Source: Thalassotalea sp. PS06
GTDB taxonomy: Bacteria; Pseudomonadota; Gammaproteobacteria; Enterobacterales; Alteromonadaceae
Length of the DNA: 64,000 bases
Assembly: GCF_007197775.1 (NCBI RefSeq)
Contig: NZ_CP041638.1
Coordinates: 3,038,001 to 3,102,000 of the forward strand
Direction of reading: 5' to 3'
Shown: one piece after another, positions 1-9,448 of the stretch
Layout: every line of letters begins with the position of its first letter
Position numbering within the stretch: position 1 is the first letter of the stretch
The notes under the pieces: model-generated
The model's database searches: none
The model's input: the letters and a program-made list of their open reading frames with translations, nothing else
What the model was told of the DNA's origin: nothing
Program-made: the position numbers and the translations under genes

Positions 1-283
1 ACGCTCTGCTGTACTTATTAATACCGCCAGAGGGCAACTGGTAAATAGTCAGGATTTACTTACTGCGCTGCGCAGCAAGCGTATCGCTGGTGCTATCCTT
101 GATGTCCTGGAGCAAGAGCCTCCGTCAGCGGATCATGTGTTGCTACAGCAGTCAATGGCTAACCTGATGATCACCGCTCACATCGCCTGGGGAAGCCGTC
201 AGGCTCAGCAAAGGCTGATTGATACCACGGGCAGTAATATCTCTAACTACAAAAAAGGCCATTTAACCAATCGTGTAGCTTAA
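1..283 (+). CDS. D-2-hydroxyacid dehydrogenase, C-terminal part (cut by window edge)
   Basis: The reading frame beginning at base 2 stays open to a TAA at 281-283 and gives about 93 residues. It contains the NTARGQLV stretch of the NAD-binding domain, a DVLEQEPP segment and a HIAW segment holding the expected catalytic histidine. These are hallmarks of the D-isomer-specific 2-hydroxyacid dehydrogenases (glycerate, lactate or phosphoglycerate reductases using NAD(P)H). The N-terminal substrate domain lies outside the window, so the substrate cannot be told. HprA-like hydroxypyruvate/glycerate dehydrogenase is one possibility. Confidence 0.85.
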   Translation, partial: RSAVLINTARGQLVNSQDLLTALRSKRIAGAILDVLEQEPPSADHVLLQQSMANLMITAHIAWGSRQAQQRLIDTTGSNISNYKKGHLTNRVA

Positions 284-361
284 GCTTCAGAAACTGGTAT
301 TAAATGACCTTTTAGATGGATGTTAACAGGCAACAACTCGGTTACCTCAGCCCCCTCGCCG

Positions 362-565
362 TTAAGCACAAGCCGAAACGGGTAAGATACGATCGCCGAC
401 TTTATTGAGAACATCCACTTCGCCTTCGCAAACAGCAATAATGGATTTACCTTTCTTATAGTCTTCCGGGATAATAACCCGACCATTACTTTTAGTTTTT
501 ACGGTCAGGTATTTGTGATGTAACTCAAGTGAGTTGTTGTCGTAGTAGATTACGGTAACCTTCAT
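362..565 (-). CDS. small DUF2375/TIGR02922-like protein
   Basis: The 67-residue protein begins MKVTVIYYDNNSLEL and has a central IIAVCEGEV segment followed by GDRILPVSA. This resembles from memory the DUF2375/TIGR02922 family of Colwellia and Shewanella; its function is unknown. The family is of interest because one Colwellia member is reported to share a cis-regulatory site with PEP-CTERM genes, and two PEP-CTERM genes lie at the far end of this window. No strong Shine-Dalgarno is visible. A weak GG-N10-GC match (630 to 616, minus strand) sits about 50 bases upstream but has a poor -12 box and overlaps a palindromic repeat. The gene is separated from its neighbours and probably has its own promoter. 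A longer minus-strand frame over 280-486 is a shadow. Confidence 0.65.
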   Translation of the reverse strand: MKVTVIYYDNNSLELHHKYLTVKTKSNGRVIIPEDYKKGKSIIAVCEGEVDVLNKVGDRILPVSACA

Positions 566-623
566 GTATTATCCGATATGAAATTTTAATTTTTCTTATT
601 ATCTGTTCAATATAAGCTGATTT

Positions 624-679
624 AATACCAATTCCATTAAATTCTCACTGAGTGGGAAACACTTAGTGGACTTGGTATA
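624..679. repeat. palindromic intergenic repeat, copy A
   Basis: About 55 bp bounded by ATACCAA (626-632) and TTGGTAT (672-678), with inner words CACTGAGTG and CACTTAGTG. Copy D at 55346-55400 is almost its exact reverse complement. Copies B (8298-8345) and C (10103-10159) share the same ends. Confidence 0.8.
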
Positions 680-774
680 GCCTCCCCGAACCAGCTAGTT
701 TCAGAATCCTTTCCATATCTCGCCAGTTAATGTAACTAAGTTAATCATCACTGACAACTATTTATTGTACGGCT

Positions 775-2106
775 TTACAAATAGTTATCTCGAATCCTAC
801 CATATTGAAAATACAACCACTGCCCCGACCTCCTGAGCGCTGGTAGCGGAAATTTCTTCAATCCGTGTTGATAAAGAGGAAGTTCGGGTATTTTCACGCC
901 AGCGACGCGCTCAGCCAGGCGTTTACCTGCCTGTACCGAGAAGGATACACCAGAACCACAATATCCCATTGCATAAAAAATCTCATCATCTTCATAGACA
1001 TGAGGAATATCATCGAGCGACATACAAATCCAGCCAGCCCAGGCATAGTCGTAACAGATATTGTCCAAAGCAGGGAAACTTTGTTTCAATACTGATAATA
1101 ATCGGTTGGCGTAATAGGGATTTTCCGCCCCCTTGCCTGTGATAGCACCACGGCCACCGAACAGGATGCGGTTATCTGGTAGCTTGCGATAGTAATACTT
1201 GAGCGCACGAGTATCCATTACCACATTAGAGGTTAGGAAATTACATGACTTGAGCTGATCTTCAGTCAACGGTTGGGTGACAATAATCTGCGACAATACC
1301 GGTAAAAAGCGATTATTAACAACAGGGTTAAAGCCTTTGGGAGTATAACCATTGGTGGCAATCACCAGTTTTTTGGCCTTGATAGTGGCATTTGGGGTTT
1401 TGATTTGATGGCCATCGGGTAAGCGCTGATAAGCCAGCGCCGGGGTTCCGGTATAGATATTTACCCCAGACTTAGCCAACAGCTGTTCATAACCTAGGGC
1501 AAGCTTTAGAGGGTTTAAGCCAAAACCATCATTAAAACGAATCGCTCCATAGGCGTTCTCATCGCGCATGTATTGCTGGTGCAGAGCTTGTCGATTCAAT
1601 ACCTCGACATCATAACTAAATAGCTGATTCAGCAATTTCGCCTGTTGCTCAAGGCCTGCCATCATACTCGGCTTGTGCGCAACCTTGATATACCCCTTGT
1701 CCTGTACCTGGCAATCTATTCCTTCGGCTATCAGACTATTAACGATATCCACCCCGGAGCAGGCCTCCTGGTAGATACCTCGCATAACCTCTTCACCCCA
1801 TTTTTTCTGCATCGCCGTCCAGGCCATACGTCCAGTGGATTTGAGAATAAAACCAGCATTGCGGCCACTGCATCCCCAAGCCGTCTGATTCGCCTCAATC
1901 ACCATGGGTTCAATGTTATGCTCTCGAGCCAAATGCAATGCTGTCGACATCCCCGTATAGCCAGCACCGATAATCAATACATCGGTATCAAACTCACCTT
2001 CTAAACCCGGTTGAATTTTTGGTTTCAGGCCTAGGCTATCTGCCCAATAGCTATCAGGGTAGGCAAGATTTTCTCCTGGGGAGGTATGATGAAGCGGATC
2101 GTACAT
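775..2106 (-). CDS. FAD-dependent amino-acid/amine oxidoreductase (DAO family, PuuB-like)
   Basis: A 443-residue DAO-family flavoenzyme. A dinucleotide-binding motif VLIIGAGYTGMSTALHLA lies near residue 44, followed by the acidic end of beta-2 (VIEAN) and a CSGRNAGF segment typical of gamma-glutamylputrescine oxidase-like proteins. The C-terminal part has AWAGWICMSLDDIPHV and GYCGSGVSFS, which complete the FAD site. Such enzymes oxidise the C-N bond of amines or amino acids and produce H2O2. The substrate is not determined by sequence; polyamine catabolism is only the closest analogy, since no other puu gene is nearby. It is transcribed away from the GNAT gene at 2193, with 86 bp between them for two promoters. 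The start ATG is at 2106-2104. Confidence 0.85.
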   Translation of the reverse strand: MYDPLHHTSPGENLAYPDSYWADSLGLKPKIQPGLEGEFDTDVLIIGAGYTGMSTALHLAREHNIEPMVIEANQTAWGCSGRNAGFILKSTGRMAWTAMQKKWGEEVMRGIYQEACSGVDIVNSLIAEGIDCQVQDKGYIKVAHKPSMMAGLEQQAKLLNQLFSYDVEVLNRQALHQQYMRDENAYGAIRFNDGFGLNPLKLALGYEQLLAKSGVNIYTGTPALAYQRLPDGHQIKTPNATIKAKKLVIATNGYTPKGFNPVVNNRFLPVLSQIIVTQPLTEDQLKSCNFLTSNVVMDTRALKYYYRKLPDNRILFGGRGAITGKGAENPYYANRLLSVLKQSFPALDNICYDYAWAGWICMSLDDIPHVYEDDEIFYAMGYCGSGVSFSVQAGKRLAERVAGVKIPELPLYQHGLKKFPLPALRRSGQWLYFQYGRIRDNYL

Positions 2107-2192
2107 GGTTTGTTATAATCACTTGCAGACATAAAGGCGCTTATCATGGCAAAATACACCATGGTTTAACAGGTTTGATTACGTAAAAGTCT

Positions 2193-2765
2193 ATGCAAGA
2201 TCGTAAAATTAACTACAAAGAATTGGATAAAAGTCATTACGATGCGGTAATTGCGCTGGGCAATGAAGTACATGGAGATGGCTACCTGGACGCAGAGAAA
2301 ATGGCGTCATGGGTCGAGAAAGGTATCAAAGACGAGATTAATTCTAATTTTGTCGCCATGGATGAAGACAAATTAGTGGGTTTCCGCATTTGTTACAGTC
2401 CGGGACAATGGCAAACGGATAAATGGTCGAGCCCAGCCCTTTGGAAAACCAGTGAAGCACAAACGGCCTATTTTAAATGCAATACCGTTGATGCCACTTA
2501 CCGAGGTTATGGTATCGGCTCAAAGTTATTGAAACTGGCGACAGCTGCCCTAGAGCAGCAAGGTGCAAAAGCGGGAGTCAGCCATTTATGGCGACAAAGC
2601 CCGGGTAATAGCGCGGTAAAATATTTTACCAAATGTGGTGGCGAGTTGATTAAAGACCATCCGGATAAATGGCATCAGGATTCGGTCGAAGGTTATGATT
2701 GTCCTGTTTGTAGTGGCGAGTGCCATTGTGTCGCGGCGGAAATGATCATTTATTTCGACAACTAG
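2193..2765 (+). CDS. GNAT-family N-acetyltransferase with Cys-rich tail
   Basis: A 190-residue protein. The region VDATYRGYGIGSKLLKLA carries the R/Q-x-x-G-x-G/A acetyl-CoA pyrophosphate-binding loop of GNAT acetyltransferases. It is followed by HLWRQSPGNSAVKYFTKCGG, which matches the usual beta-5/alpha-4 region. The last 25 residues hold a compact cysteine cluster, CPVCSGECHC, which could bind zinc or iron; this is unusual for the family. The acceptor substrate is unknown. The gene is divergent from the FAD oxidoreductase and convergent with ung. A perfect 10-bp hairpin follows it. Confidence 0.8.
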   Translation: MQDRKINYKELDKSHYDAVIALGNEVHGDGYLDAEKMASWVEKGIKDEINSNFVAMDEDKLVGFRICYSPGQWQTDKWSSPALWKTSEAQTAYFKCNTVDATYRGYGIGSKLLKLATAALEQQGAKAGVSHLWRQSPGNSAVKYFTKCGGELIKDHPDKWHQDSVEGYDCPVCSGECHCVAAEMIIYFDN

Positions 2766-2797
2766 TCGAACCCCTGTCCTTTGCTCTCTTAAAGCTT

Positions 2798-2825
2798 GCA
2801 GACACTGGTTTAAAACAGTGTCTGC
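2798..2825. terminator. hairpin between convergent genes
   Basis: A perfect 10-bp stem, GCAGACACTG (2798-2807) with CAGTGTCTGC (2816-2825), and an A/T-rich loop lie where the GNAT gene and ung converge; the hairpin overlaps the last codons of ung. There is no clear T-run on either strand, so it may act as a bidirectional or Rho-assisted end. Confidence 0.45.
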
Positions 2826-3526
2826 TGATCCCTTGGATCGCTCGATTGCAGCGACCAGTCAATTTCCTGCAAACCTTTTTTCTGCAAGAACTCATTGGCT
2901 TTGGAAAAATGCCGGCATCCAAAAAAACCCCGGTAAGCGGATAATGGTGAAGGATGGGCTGAGGTTAAAATCTTATGCTGCGGGTTATCGATAACCTTAC
3001 CCTTATTCTGAGCATGGCTCCCCCAAAGTAAATAAACCATTGGCCGCTGCTGACGATTCAACTCGGCCATAACCTGTTCGGTGAAGTCCTCCCAACCGAG
3101 TTTACTGTGGGAGTGGGCATTACCCTGGCGAACCGTCAAAACCGTATTGAGTAGCAACACACCCTGCTCTGCCCAGGCGGTTAAATCTCCGGAATCAGGT
3201 GCTGAAAAACCGGCAATATCCTGTTCCAGCTCTTTAAACATATTTCGAAGTGATGGTGGAATTTTCACGCCTTTGGATACGGAAAACGCCAGACCATGGG
3301 CTTGTTGCGGGCCATGGTAGGGGTCCTGGCCTAACACCACAACCTTAACCATATCTAAAGGTGTGAGTTCAAATGCTCTGAATACGTTAACATCTTCAGG
3401 GTAGATAACCTGACCAGCATCACGCTCAGACCTTACAGTTTCGCTAATGTTCTTGAAGTAAGGCAGGCTGGTTTGCGATGCAAAAAAGTCCTGCCAGGTA
3501 CCTTGCGGAATTTTCCAGTCAGACAC
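2810..3526 (-). CDS. ung: uracil-DNA glycosylase
   Basis: A 238-residue family-1 UDG that removes uracil from DNA to start base-excision repair. The water-activating motif GQDPYHG is at residues 66-72 (catalytic Asp68), and the HPSPLS loop with the catalytic histidine is near residue 191. The LLWGSHAQNKG segment is also typical. Length is normal for the family. The start is GTG at 3526-3524, which overlaps the thrC stop by one base (TAGTG on the minus strand). Translation is therefore probably coupled, and ung is the last gene of the thrABC transcript. This placement is different from E. coli. Confidence 0.97.
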   Translation of the reverse strand: MSDWKIPQGTWQDFFASQTSLPYFKNISETVRSERDAGQVIYPEDVNVFRAFELTPLDMVKVVVLGQDPYHGPQQAHGLAFSVSKGVKIPPSLRNMFKELEQDIAGFSAPDSGDLTAWAEQGVLLLNTVLTVRQGNAHSHSKLGWEDFTEQVMAELNRQQRPMVYLLWGSHAQNKGKVIDNPQHKILTSAHPSPLSAYRGFFGCRHFSKANEFLQKKGLQEIDWSLQSSDPRDQQTLF

Positions 3527-4848
3527 TAACTGACGGCCTCATTTAAAAGCGGTGATGCATATTTGCCCATCAATAAAGTTCTTAATTGTGAGAACTCATT
3601 GTCCATAGGCAATGACAGAATTTTTTCTGAGGCACAGGCTGCCAGCTCTTTTGGCAATGCCAACGGCTGACCTAAAACACTTTCAACCGTCTCTTTAAAC
3701 TTCGCTGGATGCGCAGTCCCTAAAAATACGCCAAATTCGTCGTTTTCCAGATCCTGCTGCAATGCACGATAAGCAACACTGGCATGGGGTTCACTGATAT
3801 ACCCAAGACCGTTTAGCTTGATCAGGGTCATTTGCGTCTGCTCTTCATCGATGGTTTGCGCACTAAGACTCTCTTTCGGAATAAAACCCGCCGTTACCAG
3901 ATGCTCAACCCGAGGCCAGTTATTAGGACGCGAAACATCCATAGCATTGGACATAGTCGCTATCGTCGGATTCGGCGACCAGGTGCCAGAGCGAAGATAA
4001 CGAGGCACAGTGTCATTAGCGTTGGTGGCAGCAATAAAGCGTTTGATGGGTAAACCTAAAGCTTTTGCCAGCATACCCGCTGTCAGGTTACCGAAGTTAC
4101 CGCTTGGCACAGAGAATACTAAATCATCAAATTTGCCACGTTGGCGATACAGCTGCGCGGCCGCTTCAAAGTAATAACAGATTTGCGCCAACAAGCGGGA
4201 AATATTGATCGAATTAGCAGAGTTCAGGCCGATGGATTTACTTAGTTCATGGTCATCAAAACTATCTTTCACTAATTGCTGACAATCATCAAAGCTACCA
4301 TTTACCGCAAGCGTAGAAATATTGCCACCTAAGGTTGTGAACATTTTTTCCTGTAGCAAGCTGATTTTGCCTTTCGGGTACAGGATCACCACATTGATAT
4401 TTTCCAGACCACTGAATGCGTGTGCAACCGCAGCTCCCGTATCGCCAGAGGTGGCTGTTAAAATGGTAATTTTTTCTTTGCTCTGGCGGGTAAACGCCTG
4501 CAGACACTGAGCCATAAAACGACCACCGAAATCTTTGAACGCCAGAGTCGGACCATGAAATAGTTCAAGCACAGCGCAGCTCTCTGAAATTGGCTGAACT
4601 AACGCCGGAAAATTAAAGGCACGGGTAACGATATCTTTTAATTCTTCGCCGGTTAAGTCTTCACCAACAAAAGGCTCCAGGATTTTACAGCTGCGCTCAA
4701 CTAAAGGTAGGGATAATAAACCTTCAATATCGTCCAAAGGCGTAATCGATTCAGGAAAGAATAACCCCTGATCCTTGCCAAGTCCCTGTCGAACCGCCTG
4801 GCTAAAACTCACTTTCTCTTCTGGATGTTTTAAATTATAAAATTGCAT
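3526..4848 (-). CDS. thrC: threonine synthase
   Basis: A 440-residue PLP enzyme converting O-phosphohomoserine to threonine, the last step of the pathway. The PLP lysine is Lys105 in the HGPTLAFKDFGGRF motif, and the phosphate-binding SGNFGN loop occurs near residue 252. The full length and the N-terminal MQFYNLKHPEEKVSF match the enterobacterial class. Only three bases separate it from thrB. It lies in the thrABC-ung operon and should be controlled by the thr attenuator upstream of thrA. Confidence 0.97.
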   Translation of the reverse strand: MQFYNLKHPEEKVSFSQAVRQGLGKDQGLFFPESITPLDDIEGLLSLPLVERSCKILEPFVGEDLTGEELKDIVTRAFNFPALVQPISESCAVLELFHGPTLAFKDFGGRFMAQCLQAFTRQSKEKITILTATSGDTGAAVAHAFSGLENINVVILYPKGKISLLQEKMFTTLGGNISTLAVNGSFDDCQQLVKDSFDDHELSKSIGLNSANSINISRLLAQICYYFEAAAQLYRQRGKFDDLVFSVPSGNFGNLTAGMLAKALGLPIKRFIAATNANDTVPRYLRSGTWSPNPTIATMSNAMDVSRPNNWPRVEHLVTAGFIPKESLSAQTIDEEQTQMTLIKLNGLGYISEPHASVAYRALQQDLENDEFGVFLGTAHPAKFKETVESVLGQPLALPKELAACASEKILSLPMDNEFSQLRTLLMGKYASPLLNEAVS

Positions 4849-4851
4849 GCT

Positions 4852-5805
4852 TTACCCTACCAATACCTTTGCACCGTGAACGTCTGTCTGACAAATGTAA
4901 ACAAACCCTTCTGATGACTGTAAATAATTTTCTTGTAAAAATGTTTGAATTTGCGCGGCCTTTTCTTTGTCTTCGGTAACCACAAACATGGTTGGGCCGG
5001 AACCGGAAATGCCACTTGCCAATGCCCCTAATTCGGCAACGCCCTGGCGACAGGCTTCGAACCCTGGTAACAGGCTAGCGCGATAGGGTTCGGCGATAAC
5101 ATCGCGTAGATGATTCATTGCCTGAGACAAATCCTGGCGATAGCAGGCATCAATAAAGGTCGCCAGATTCTGGCCAAATTCAATCGCTGTCGCTTTCGAA
5201 TATTGCTCAGGCAATACTTCCCGCGCAGCCTTAGTGGATACATTAATTCCTGAGTAGGCCATCACAAAATAGCATTGCTGAAAACTTGGGATTTCACGGC
5301 TGATGATATCTGCATCGTTAACCATTAACTGCAAGCCACCTAAAAAACACGGCGCGACGTTATCATAGTGCAAACTACCACTGATTTGTGCTTCCATTTG
5401 TCCCATCATGGCCAATAGTTGCGCATCATTAAATGGCTTTTGATAGTACTCATTTAACGCTACCAGGGCCGCAACAATTGAACAAGCGCTGGAGCCAAGG
5501 CCACTGCCAACCGGCATCCGCTTTTCAAGGGTTAACTTCACCCAGTCAAATTCCTGAGACTGTTGTTTTAGATGCTGTTGAAACAGTTCGATACAGCTAA
5601 ACACGATATTCTGTTTTGGATCGGCAGGCAATTTATCAACAAAAGGGCCAACCATCTGCAATTGGTTATCGCCGCCATCGCAGCCTTCAATCGCAACGAT
5701 ATCACCGAGTAATTCACCATTGATTGGCTGCACTGCCATACCCAGCACATCAAAACCTACACTGACGTTTCCGATTGAGGCAGGAGCAAAAACTTTAATG
5801 GTCAT
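4852..5805 (-). CDS. thrB: homoserine kinase
   Basis: A 317-residue GHMP-family kinase that phosphorylates homoserine. The N-terminal VFAPASIGNVSVGFDVLG and the ATP-binding glycine/serine motif PVGSGLGSSACS (residues 98-109) are clear, and the third GHMP motif GISGSGPTMF appears near residue 265. Its ATG (5805-5803) begins immediately after the thrA stop codon (5808-5806) with no spacer, indicating tight operon coupling. Confidence 0.97.
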   Translation of the reverse strand: MTIKVFAPASIGNVSVGFDVLGMAVQPINGELLGDIVAIEGCDGGDNQLQMVGPFVDKLPADPKQNIVFSCIELFQQHLKQQSQEFDWVKLTLEKRMPVGSGLGSSACSIVAALVALNEYYQKPFNDAQLLAMMGQMEAQISGSLHYDNVAPCFLGGLQLMVNDADIISREIPSFQQCYFVMAYSGINVSTKAAREVLPEQYSKATAIEFGQNLATFIDACYRQDLSQAMNHLRDVIAEPYRASLLPGFEACRQGVAELGALASGISGSGPTMFVVTEDKEKAAQIQTFLQENYLQSSEGFVYICQTDVHGAKVLVG

Positions 5806-8259
5806 TTACAACTCCTGCTTCCAGGCCAACGTCCGCAGCAGGTCGCCAAATACGCCTGCGGCGGTAACTTCGGCACCAGCACCATAACCACGCAATACGA
5901 ATGGGATTGGCTGATAGTAACGTGAGTGAATAGCCAACGCATTTTCACCATCTTTAATAGCGTATAAAGGATGCGAGGCGTCAACAGCTTCGATAGAAAC
6001 TTTACAGCCATCGTCATCAATACTTCCGACGTAACGCAATACTTTGTTTTCACTACCAGCAGACGCCACTTTATCGGCATATACCTGGTCCAATTGGTTA
6101 AGGTTTGCCATAAAGTCATCGACACTGCCTTCGGCATCAAACCCTTGCGGTAATACCGATACCACCTGGATGTCATCAAGTTCAAGTGCCATGCCGGCTT
6201 CACGAGCCATGATCAACAGTTTGCGTGCCACATCCATACCACTTAAATCATCTCGAGGATCTGGCTCGGTAAAACCGTTTTGTTTAGCAATCGCAGTCGC
6301 TTCAGAAAGGCTCATGCCCTCATCTAATTTTCCAAAGATGTAGGAAAGAGAACCGGAAAGAACGCCTTCAAAGCGTAACAATTGATCCCCGGCCTTAAAC
6401 AGGTTCTGCAGCGTATCGATGACCGGCAGGCCTGCGCCAACGTTAGTTTCGTATAAGAATAAACGATTGGTTTTCGCTGCCGCTACCCGAAGTTTCTGGT
6501 AATACTCCATCGACATGGTGTTGGCTTTTTTGTTCGGGGTAACCACGTGAAAACCTTCTGACAGAAAGCTTTCATATTGTTCCGATGTCTGGTCGCTGGA
6601 TGTACAGTCAACAATAACCGGGTTGATTAAGTGATTCGAACGAACAAACTGCTTTAAGGTATCTAAATTCCATGGCTGACCTTTCTCTAACAACTCTGGC
6701 CAATTGCTTAATTCCAGACCATTACTGTCAACAACCATGCCTTTGCTATTTGCCAGGCCATGCACCCGCAAATCAATCTGCTGGTCTTTAAGACTGGCCT
6801 GCTGACGCTTGATCTGTTCCAGTAATTCACTACCAACAACGCCAGTGCCGATAACGAAAGCATCAATGGTATGACGATGGGAGAAGAAGTTCTGATGACA
6901 CACTTTCAAGGCGTCGGTACATTTTCGTTGCTCAATAACAACGGAAATACTCCGTTCCGAGGAATCCTGAGCGATAGCAACGACATTGACCCGTGCCTGG
7001 GCAAGAGAGCCAAACAATTTAGCGGCAACGCCACGTTGCTGTTGCATGCCATCACCAACCAACGAAATGATCGAAAGATTTGATTGTAAAGCTACCGGCT
7101 CAAGCAGTTGGTTTAATAATTCCAGTTCAAATTCCTGTTGCAAACTCTGCTGCGCCCGCGGTGCATCCTGACTATGGATGCAAAACGAAATACAGTATTC
7201 AGAAGAAGACTGGGAGATCATTACCACCGAAATCTGTTCACGACTCATGCATTCGAATACGCGACTAGCCATGCCAACCATGCCTTTCATGCCTGGACCG
7301 GAAACATTTACCATGGTCAGGTTATCAAGGTTAGAAATGGCTTTAACCTGCTTCTTGCCTTCATCTTCATTAGCAATCAAAGTGCCCGGCGCCTGCGGGT
7401 TGGTGGTGTTTTTGATCAAACAAGGAATATGATACTGGGCGATTGGGCCTATGGTTTTCGGGTGCAGTACTTTCGCACCAAAGTAAGAAAGCTCCATCGC
7501 TTCCTGATAAGAAAGATAATCGAGTAGTTTTGCGTCTTTAATCAAACGCGGGTCGGTATTATAAACACCATCAACATCGGTCCAGATCTCGCAACACTCG
7601 GCATTACAGCAAACCGACAACACTGCGGCAGAATAATCCGAGCCATTACGACCAAGGGTCGTTAATTGTGATTGGCTGTCAACACCGATAAAACCGGGCA
7701 TTAGGGCGATATTTTCCAGCTCCTGATAAGCTGCAGCGAACTTTTCACGACAGGCAGTTAAATCGGCGATCGCATTTAATGGAGAATCATTGGTTTGTAA
7801 AAACTGTTCCGGGTCAAGTACCGAGCACTGGCGAAGACTCGCACTTAAAAGTGCTTTTAGGGTGGCAACGCTCAAACGCTCACCGATACTGATGATACGA
7901 GCTTTGATATGGTCCGGACAGTGGCTAAGCATTGCCGCGCCTTGCAGGTAGCGTCGTAATTGATTTAACCAGGTATTTAACGCATCGTCGGCAATCTCCT
8001 GATCAAACGCAGTGTCAGACTCGGCGAGGCCATTAAAGATAGACTGCACAACCTGCTGCAGCTTTGCAAGACCGGTTTCCAGCGCCTCACCTTCTGGCAA
8101 TTCTTCGCTTAACGCCACTAAATGATTAGTAACGCCTTGTGGTGCCGATACCACCACAGAAATCGGAGATTCCTGGCTTTTATCGACGATAATTTTATAT
8201 ACGGTTAAAAATCTGTCCGCATTGGCTAATGAAGAACCACCAAATTTCAGTACTCGCAT
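5806..8259 (-). CDS. thrA: bifunctional aspartokinase I / homoserine dehydrogenase I
   Basis: An 817-residue fusion catalysing the first and third steps from aspartate to threonine. The aspartokinase domain opens with [11 protein letters not shown] (residues 3-13) and has the [12 protein letters not shown] substrate motif. It is followed by two ACT-type regulatory segments (SLVGDGM region) and then homoserine dehydrogenase, with its nucleotide motif [10 protein letters not shown] near 470 and the [13 protein letters not shown] region. Length is that of E. coli ThrA. It is the first structural gene of thrABC-ung. A leader peptide and attenuator precede it, so transcription should respond to charged threonyl- and isoleucyl-tRNA. 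Confidence 0.98.
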   Translation of the reverse strand: MRVLKFGGSSLANADRFLTVYKIIVDKSQESPISVVVSAPQGVTNHLVALSEELPEGEALETGLAKLQQVVQSIFNGLAESDTAFDQEIADDALNTWLNQLRRYLQGAAMLSHCPDHIKARIISIGERLSVATLKALLSASLRQCSVLDPEQFLQTNDSPLNAIADLTACREKFAAAYQELENIALMPGFIGVDSQSQLTTLGRNGSDYSAAVLSVCCNAECCEIWTDVDGVYNTDPRLIKDAKLLDYLSYQEAMELSYFGAKVLHPKTIGPIAQYHIPCLIKNTTNPQAPGTLIANEDEGKKQVKAISNLDNLTMVNVSGPGMKGMVGMASRVFECMSREQISVVMISQSSSEYCISFCIHSQDAPRAQQSLQQEFELELLNQLLEPVALQSNLSIISLVGDGMQQQRGVAAKLFGSLAQARVNVVAIAQDSSERSISVVIEQRKCTDALKVCHQNFFSHRHTIDAFVIGTGVVGSELLEQIKRQQASLKDQQIDLRVHGLANSKGMVVDSNGLELSNWPELLEKGQPWNLDTLKQFVRSNHLINPVIVDCTSSDQTSEQYESFLSEGFHVVTPNKKANTMSMEYYQKLRVAAAKTNRLFLYETNVGAGLPVIDTLQNLFKAGDQLLRFEGVLSGSLSYIFGKLDEGMSLSEATAIAKQNGFTEPDPRDDLSGMDVARKLLIMAREAGMALELDDIQVVSVLPQGFDAEGSVDDFMANLNQLDQVYADKVASAGSENKVLRYVGSIDDDGCKVSIEAVDASHPLYAIKDGENALAIHSRYYQPIPFVLRGYGAGAEVTAAGVFGDLLRTLAWKQEL

Positions 8260-8297
8260 ATCTATCTACTCCTGATTGATTATTTTTATATCGGGCT

Positions 8298-8345
8298 AAT
8301 ACCAATTACTCTGAGTAAGCAATAATTTAATGTAATTGATATACC
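8298..8345. repeat. palindromic intergenic repeat, copy B
   Basis: A shorter member of the ATACCAA...TTGGTAT family between thrA and its attenuator. It reads AATACCAATTACTCTGAGTA and ends in TAATTGATATACC. The right end has diverged (TTGATAT instead of TTGGTAT). Confidence 0.65.
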
Positions 8346-8403
8346 GACATCCCTTAAACAAAATTGCTAACCTTTGGTCGAATATATCGACAGGCCCTAA
8401 AAC

Positions 8404-8434
8404 GAAAAAACCCGTGAGCTTTGCAGGTCACGGG
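8404..8434 (-). terminator. thr operon attenuator terminator
   Basis: On the minus strand a CCCGTGA...TCACGGG stem (8434-8428 with 8417-8411) is followed by a six-T run and TCGTTTT. It lies between the leader peptide stop (8460) and thrA (8259), the arrangement of a classical translation-coupled attenuator. Confidence 0.9.
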
Positions 8435-8459
8435 CTTAGGTAAAGTCTTTTTTTACGCG

Positions 8460-8528
8460 TTAGCCAATGCCCACCATAATAATGGTGGTGGTAGTAATAA
8501 TGTGGAGAAGGTGCGTAAAAATGTTCAT
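8460..8528 (-). CDS. thrL: thr operon leader peptide
   Basis: A 22-codon minus-strand ORF. Its start ATG is at 8528-8526 and its TAA at 8462-8460. The peptide starts MNIFTHLLH and then has Ile-Ile-Thr-Thr-Thr-Thr-Ile-Ile; in total 5 Thr and 6 Ile codons occur in 22. This is the signature of the ThrL control peptide: ribosome stalling at these codons when Thr- or Ile-tRNA is scarce prevents formation of the terminator at 8434-8411. A perfect TATAAT on the minus strand (8582-8577) lies about 50 bases upstream and could be the -10 element. The -35 box is not obvious. Confidence 0.93.
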   Translation of the reverse strand: MNIFTHLLHIITTTTIIMVGIG

Positions 8529-8606
8529 GGATTCACTCTGCCGCACAAATAATCGACTGTCAACATGTTTTTAACAATTATAGGTGCAATTGTTTCGGCG
8601 AGCGTT

Positions 8607-9416
8607 TTATCTAACTAAAAGAGCAGCTTGGTGTTGTTGCAACCAGCGTTTGGATTTTTTGAAATTGGGATAGAAGTGTTCGACCAGCGCCCAAAAATCA
8701 GATGAATGATTTTGATGAACCAAGTGACATAATTCGTGGACGATAACATAATCAACCACCGAATCCGGTGCCATAACCAAACGATTATTGAGGGTGATTC
8801 TCGCCTGGTTATCACAACTTCCCCAGCGAGATTTGTAAAAGCGAATTTTCAGAGAAGACGATTCAAGGCCGGTAATACCCTGCCAATTGTTAAGGCGTGC
8901 GGCAAATAATGAAGTGGCTCTTTGCTGGCAAAACTTATTGAATGCATCAGACAGAAGTCGTTGTTGTTGCTCTTCGTCATGTTGAAAAAGCCGCTCTGAA
9001 AGATAAAAGTGACAAAGCTTTGCTTGCCAGTTCAAGCGAATCGTTACATACCTGGTTTCAATGAAATCGTCCCCATTACCGGTATTATCTGCAGAAATCT
9101 GTTGTCGATTAAATTGTTGCAACGGGCATTGAGCAATTTGCCACGATTCCCCTGCGATAAAAATCTTTTCCCCCGGGGCAAGCCAAAACGTCTTAGGTTC
9201 GGATAATATCTCCTGCTGCTGACGCAATTTTTCATCTATCCAGGTTTGCTTTTCAGCAACAAAGCGAGCAATTTTCGAGGAATCTAGCCAGCTCGGAGAT
9301 AATACCCGAACTTTGCCGGCCTTGATTTGCAATGACAGGGTTTTGCGACGAGCTGAACGGACGATCTCAATACCATCTAAAACGGCGGCTGAGGTATTTT
9401 TGTTTTTAAAAAACAT
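8607..9416 (-). CDS. YgjP-type (DUF45) zinc metallopeptidase-like protein
   Basis: A 269-residue protein of the YgjP/WSS1-like DUF45 family. The zinc motif HELCH is at residues 227-231 with a third His near 237 (HQNHSSDFW). The upstream RFYKSRWGSCD segment is the conserved WGSC signature of the family. Substrate and physiological role are not established for most members. The protein appears soluble with no signal peptide. It stands alone between the thr leader region and yebG. Confidence 0.88.
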   Translation of the reverse strand: MFFKNKNTSAAVLDGIEIVRSARRKTLSLQIKAGKVRVLSPSWLDSSKIARFVAEKQTWIDEKLRQQQEILSEPKTFWLAPGEKIFIAGESWQIAQCPLQQFNRQQISADNTGNGDDFIETRYVTIRLNWQAKLCHFYLSERLFQHDEEQQQRLLSDAFNKFCQQRATSLFAARLNNWQGITGLESSSLKIRFYKSRWGSCDNQARITLNNRLVMAPDSVVDYVIVHELCHLVHQNHSSDFWALVEHFYPNFKKSKRWLQQHQAALLVR

Positions 9417-9448
9417 AAATCGGAATGGTTGCTATCGGCTTTCCACAA

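Noticed and set aside
616..630. TGGTATTAAATCAGC (minus strand) as a sigma-54 promoter of the DUF2375-like gene
   Set aside because: GG and GC spacing is right but the -12 box is CAGC, not TTGC, and the TGG belongs to the palindromic repeat end.
2107..2192. TATAAT at 2114-2119 as a plus-strand promoter of the GNAT gene
   Set aside because: No acceptable -35 box at 16-18 bp upstream; left as unproven.
8535..8563. TTGACA on the minus strand at 8563-8558 as the thr -35 box
   Set aside because: Its -10 would fall at about 8540-8535, putting the transcription start on the leader ATG itself.
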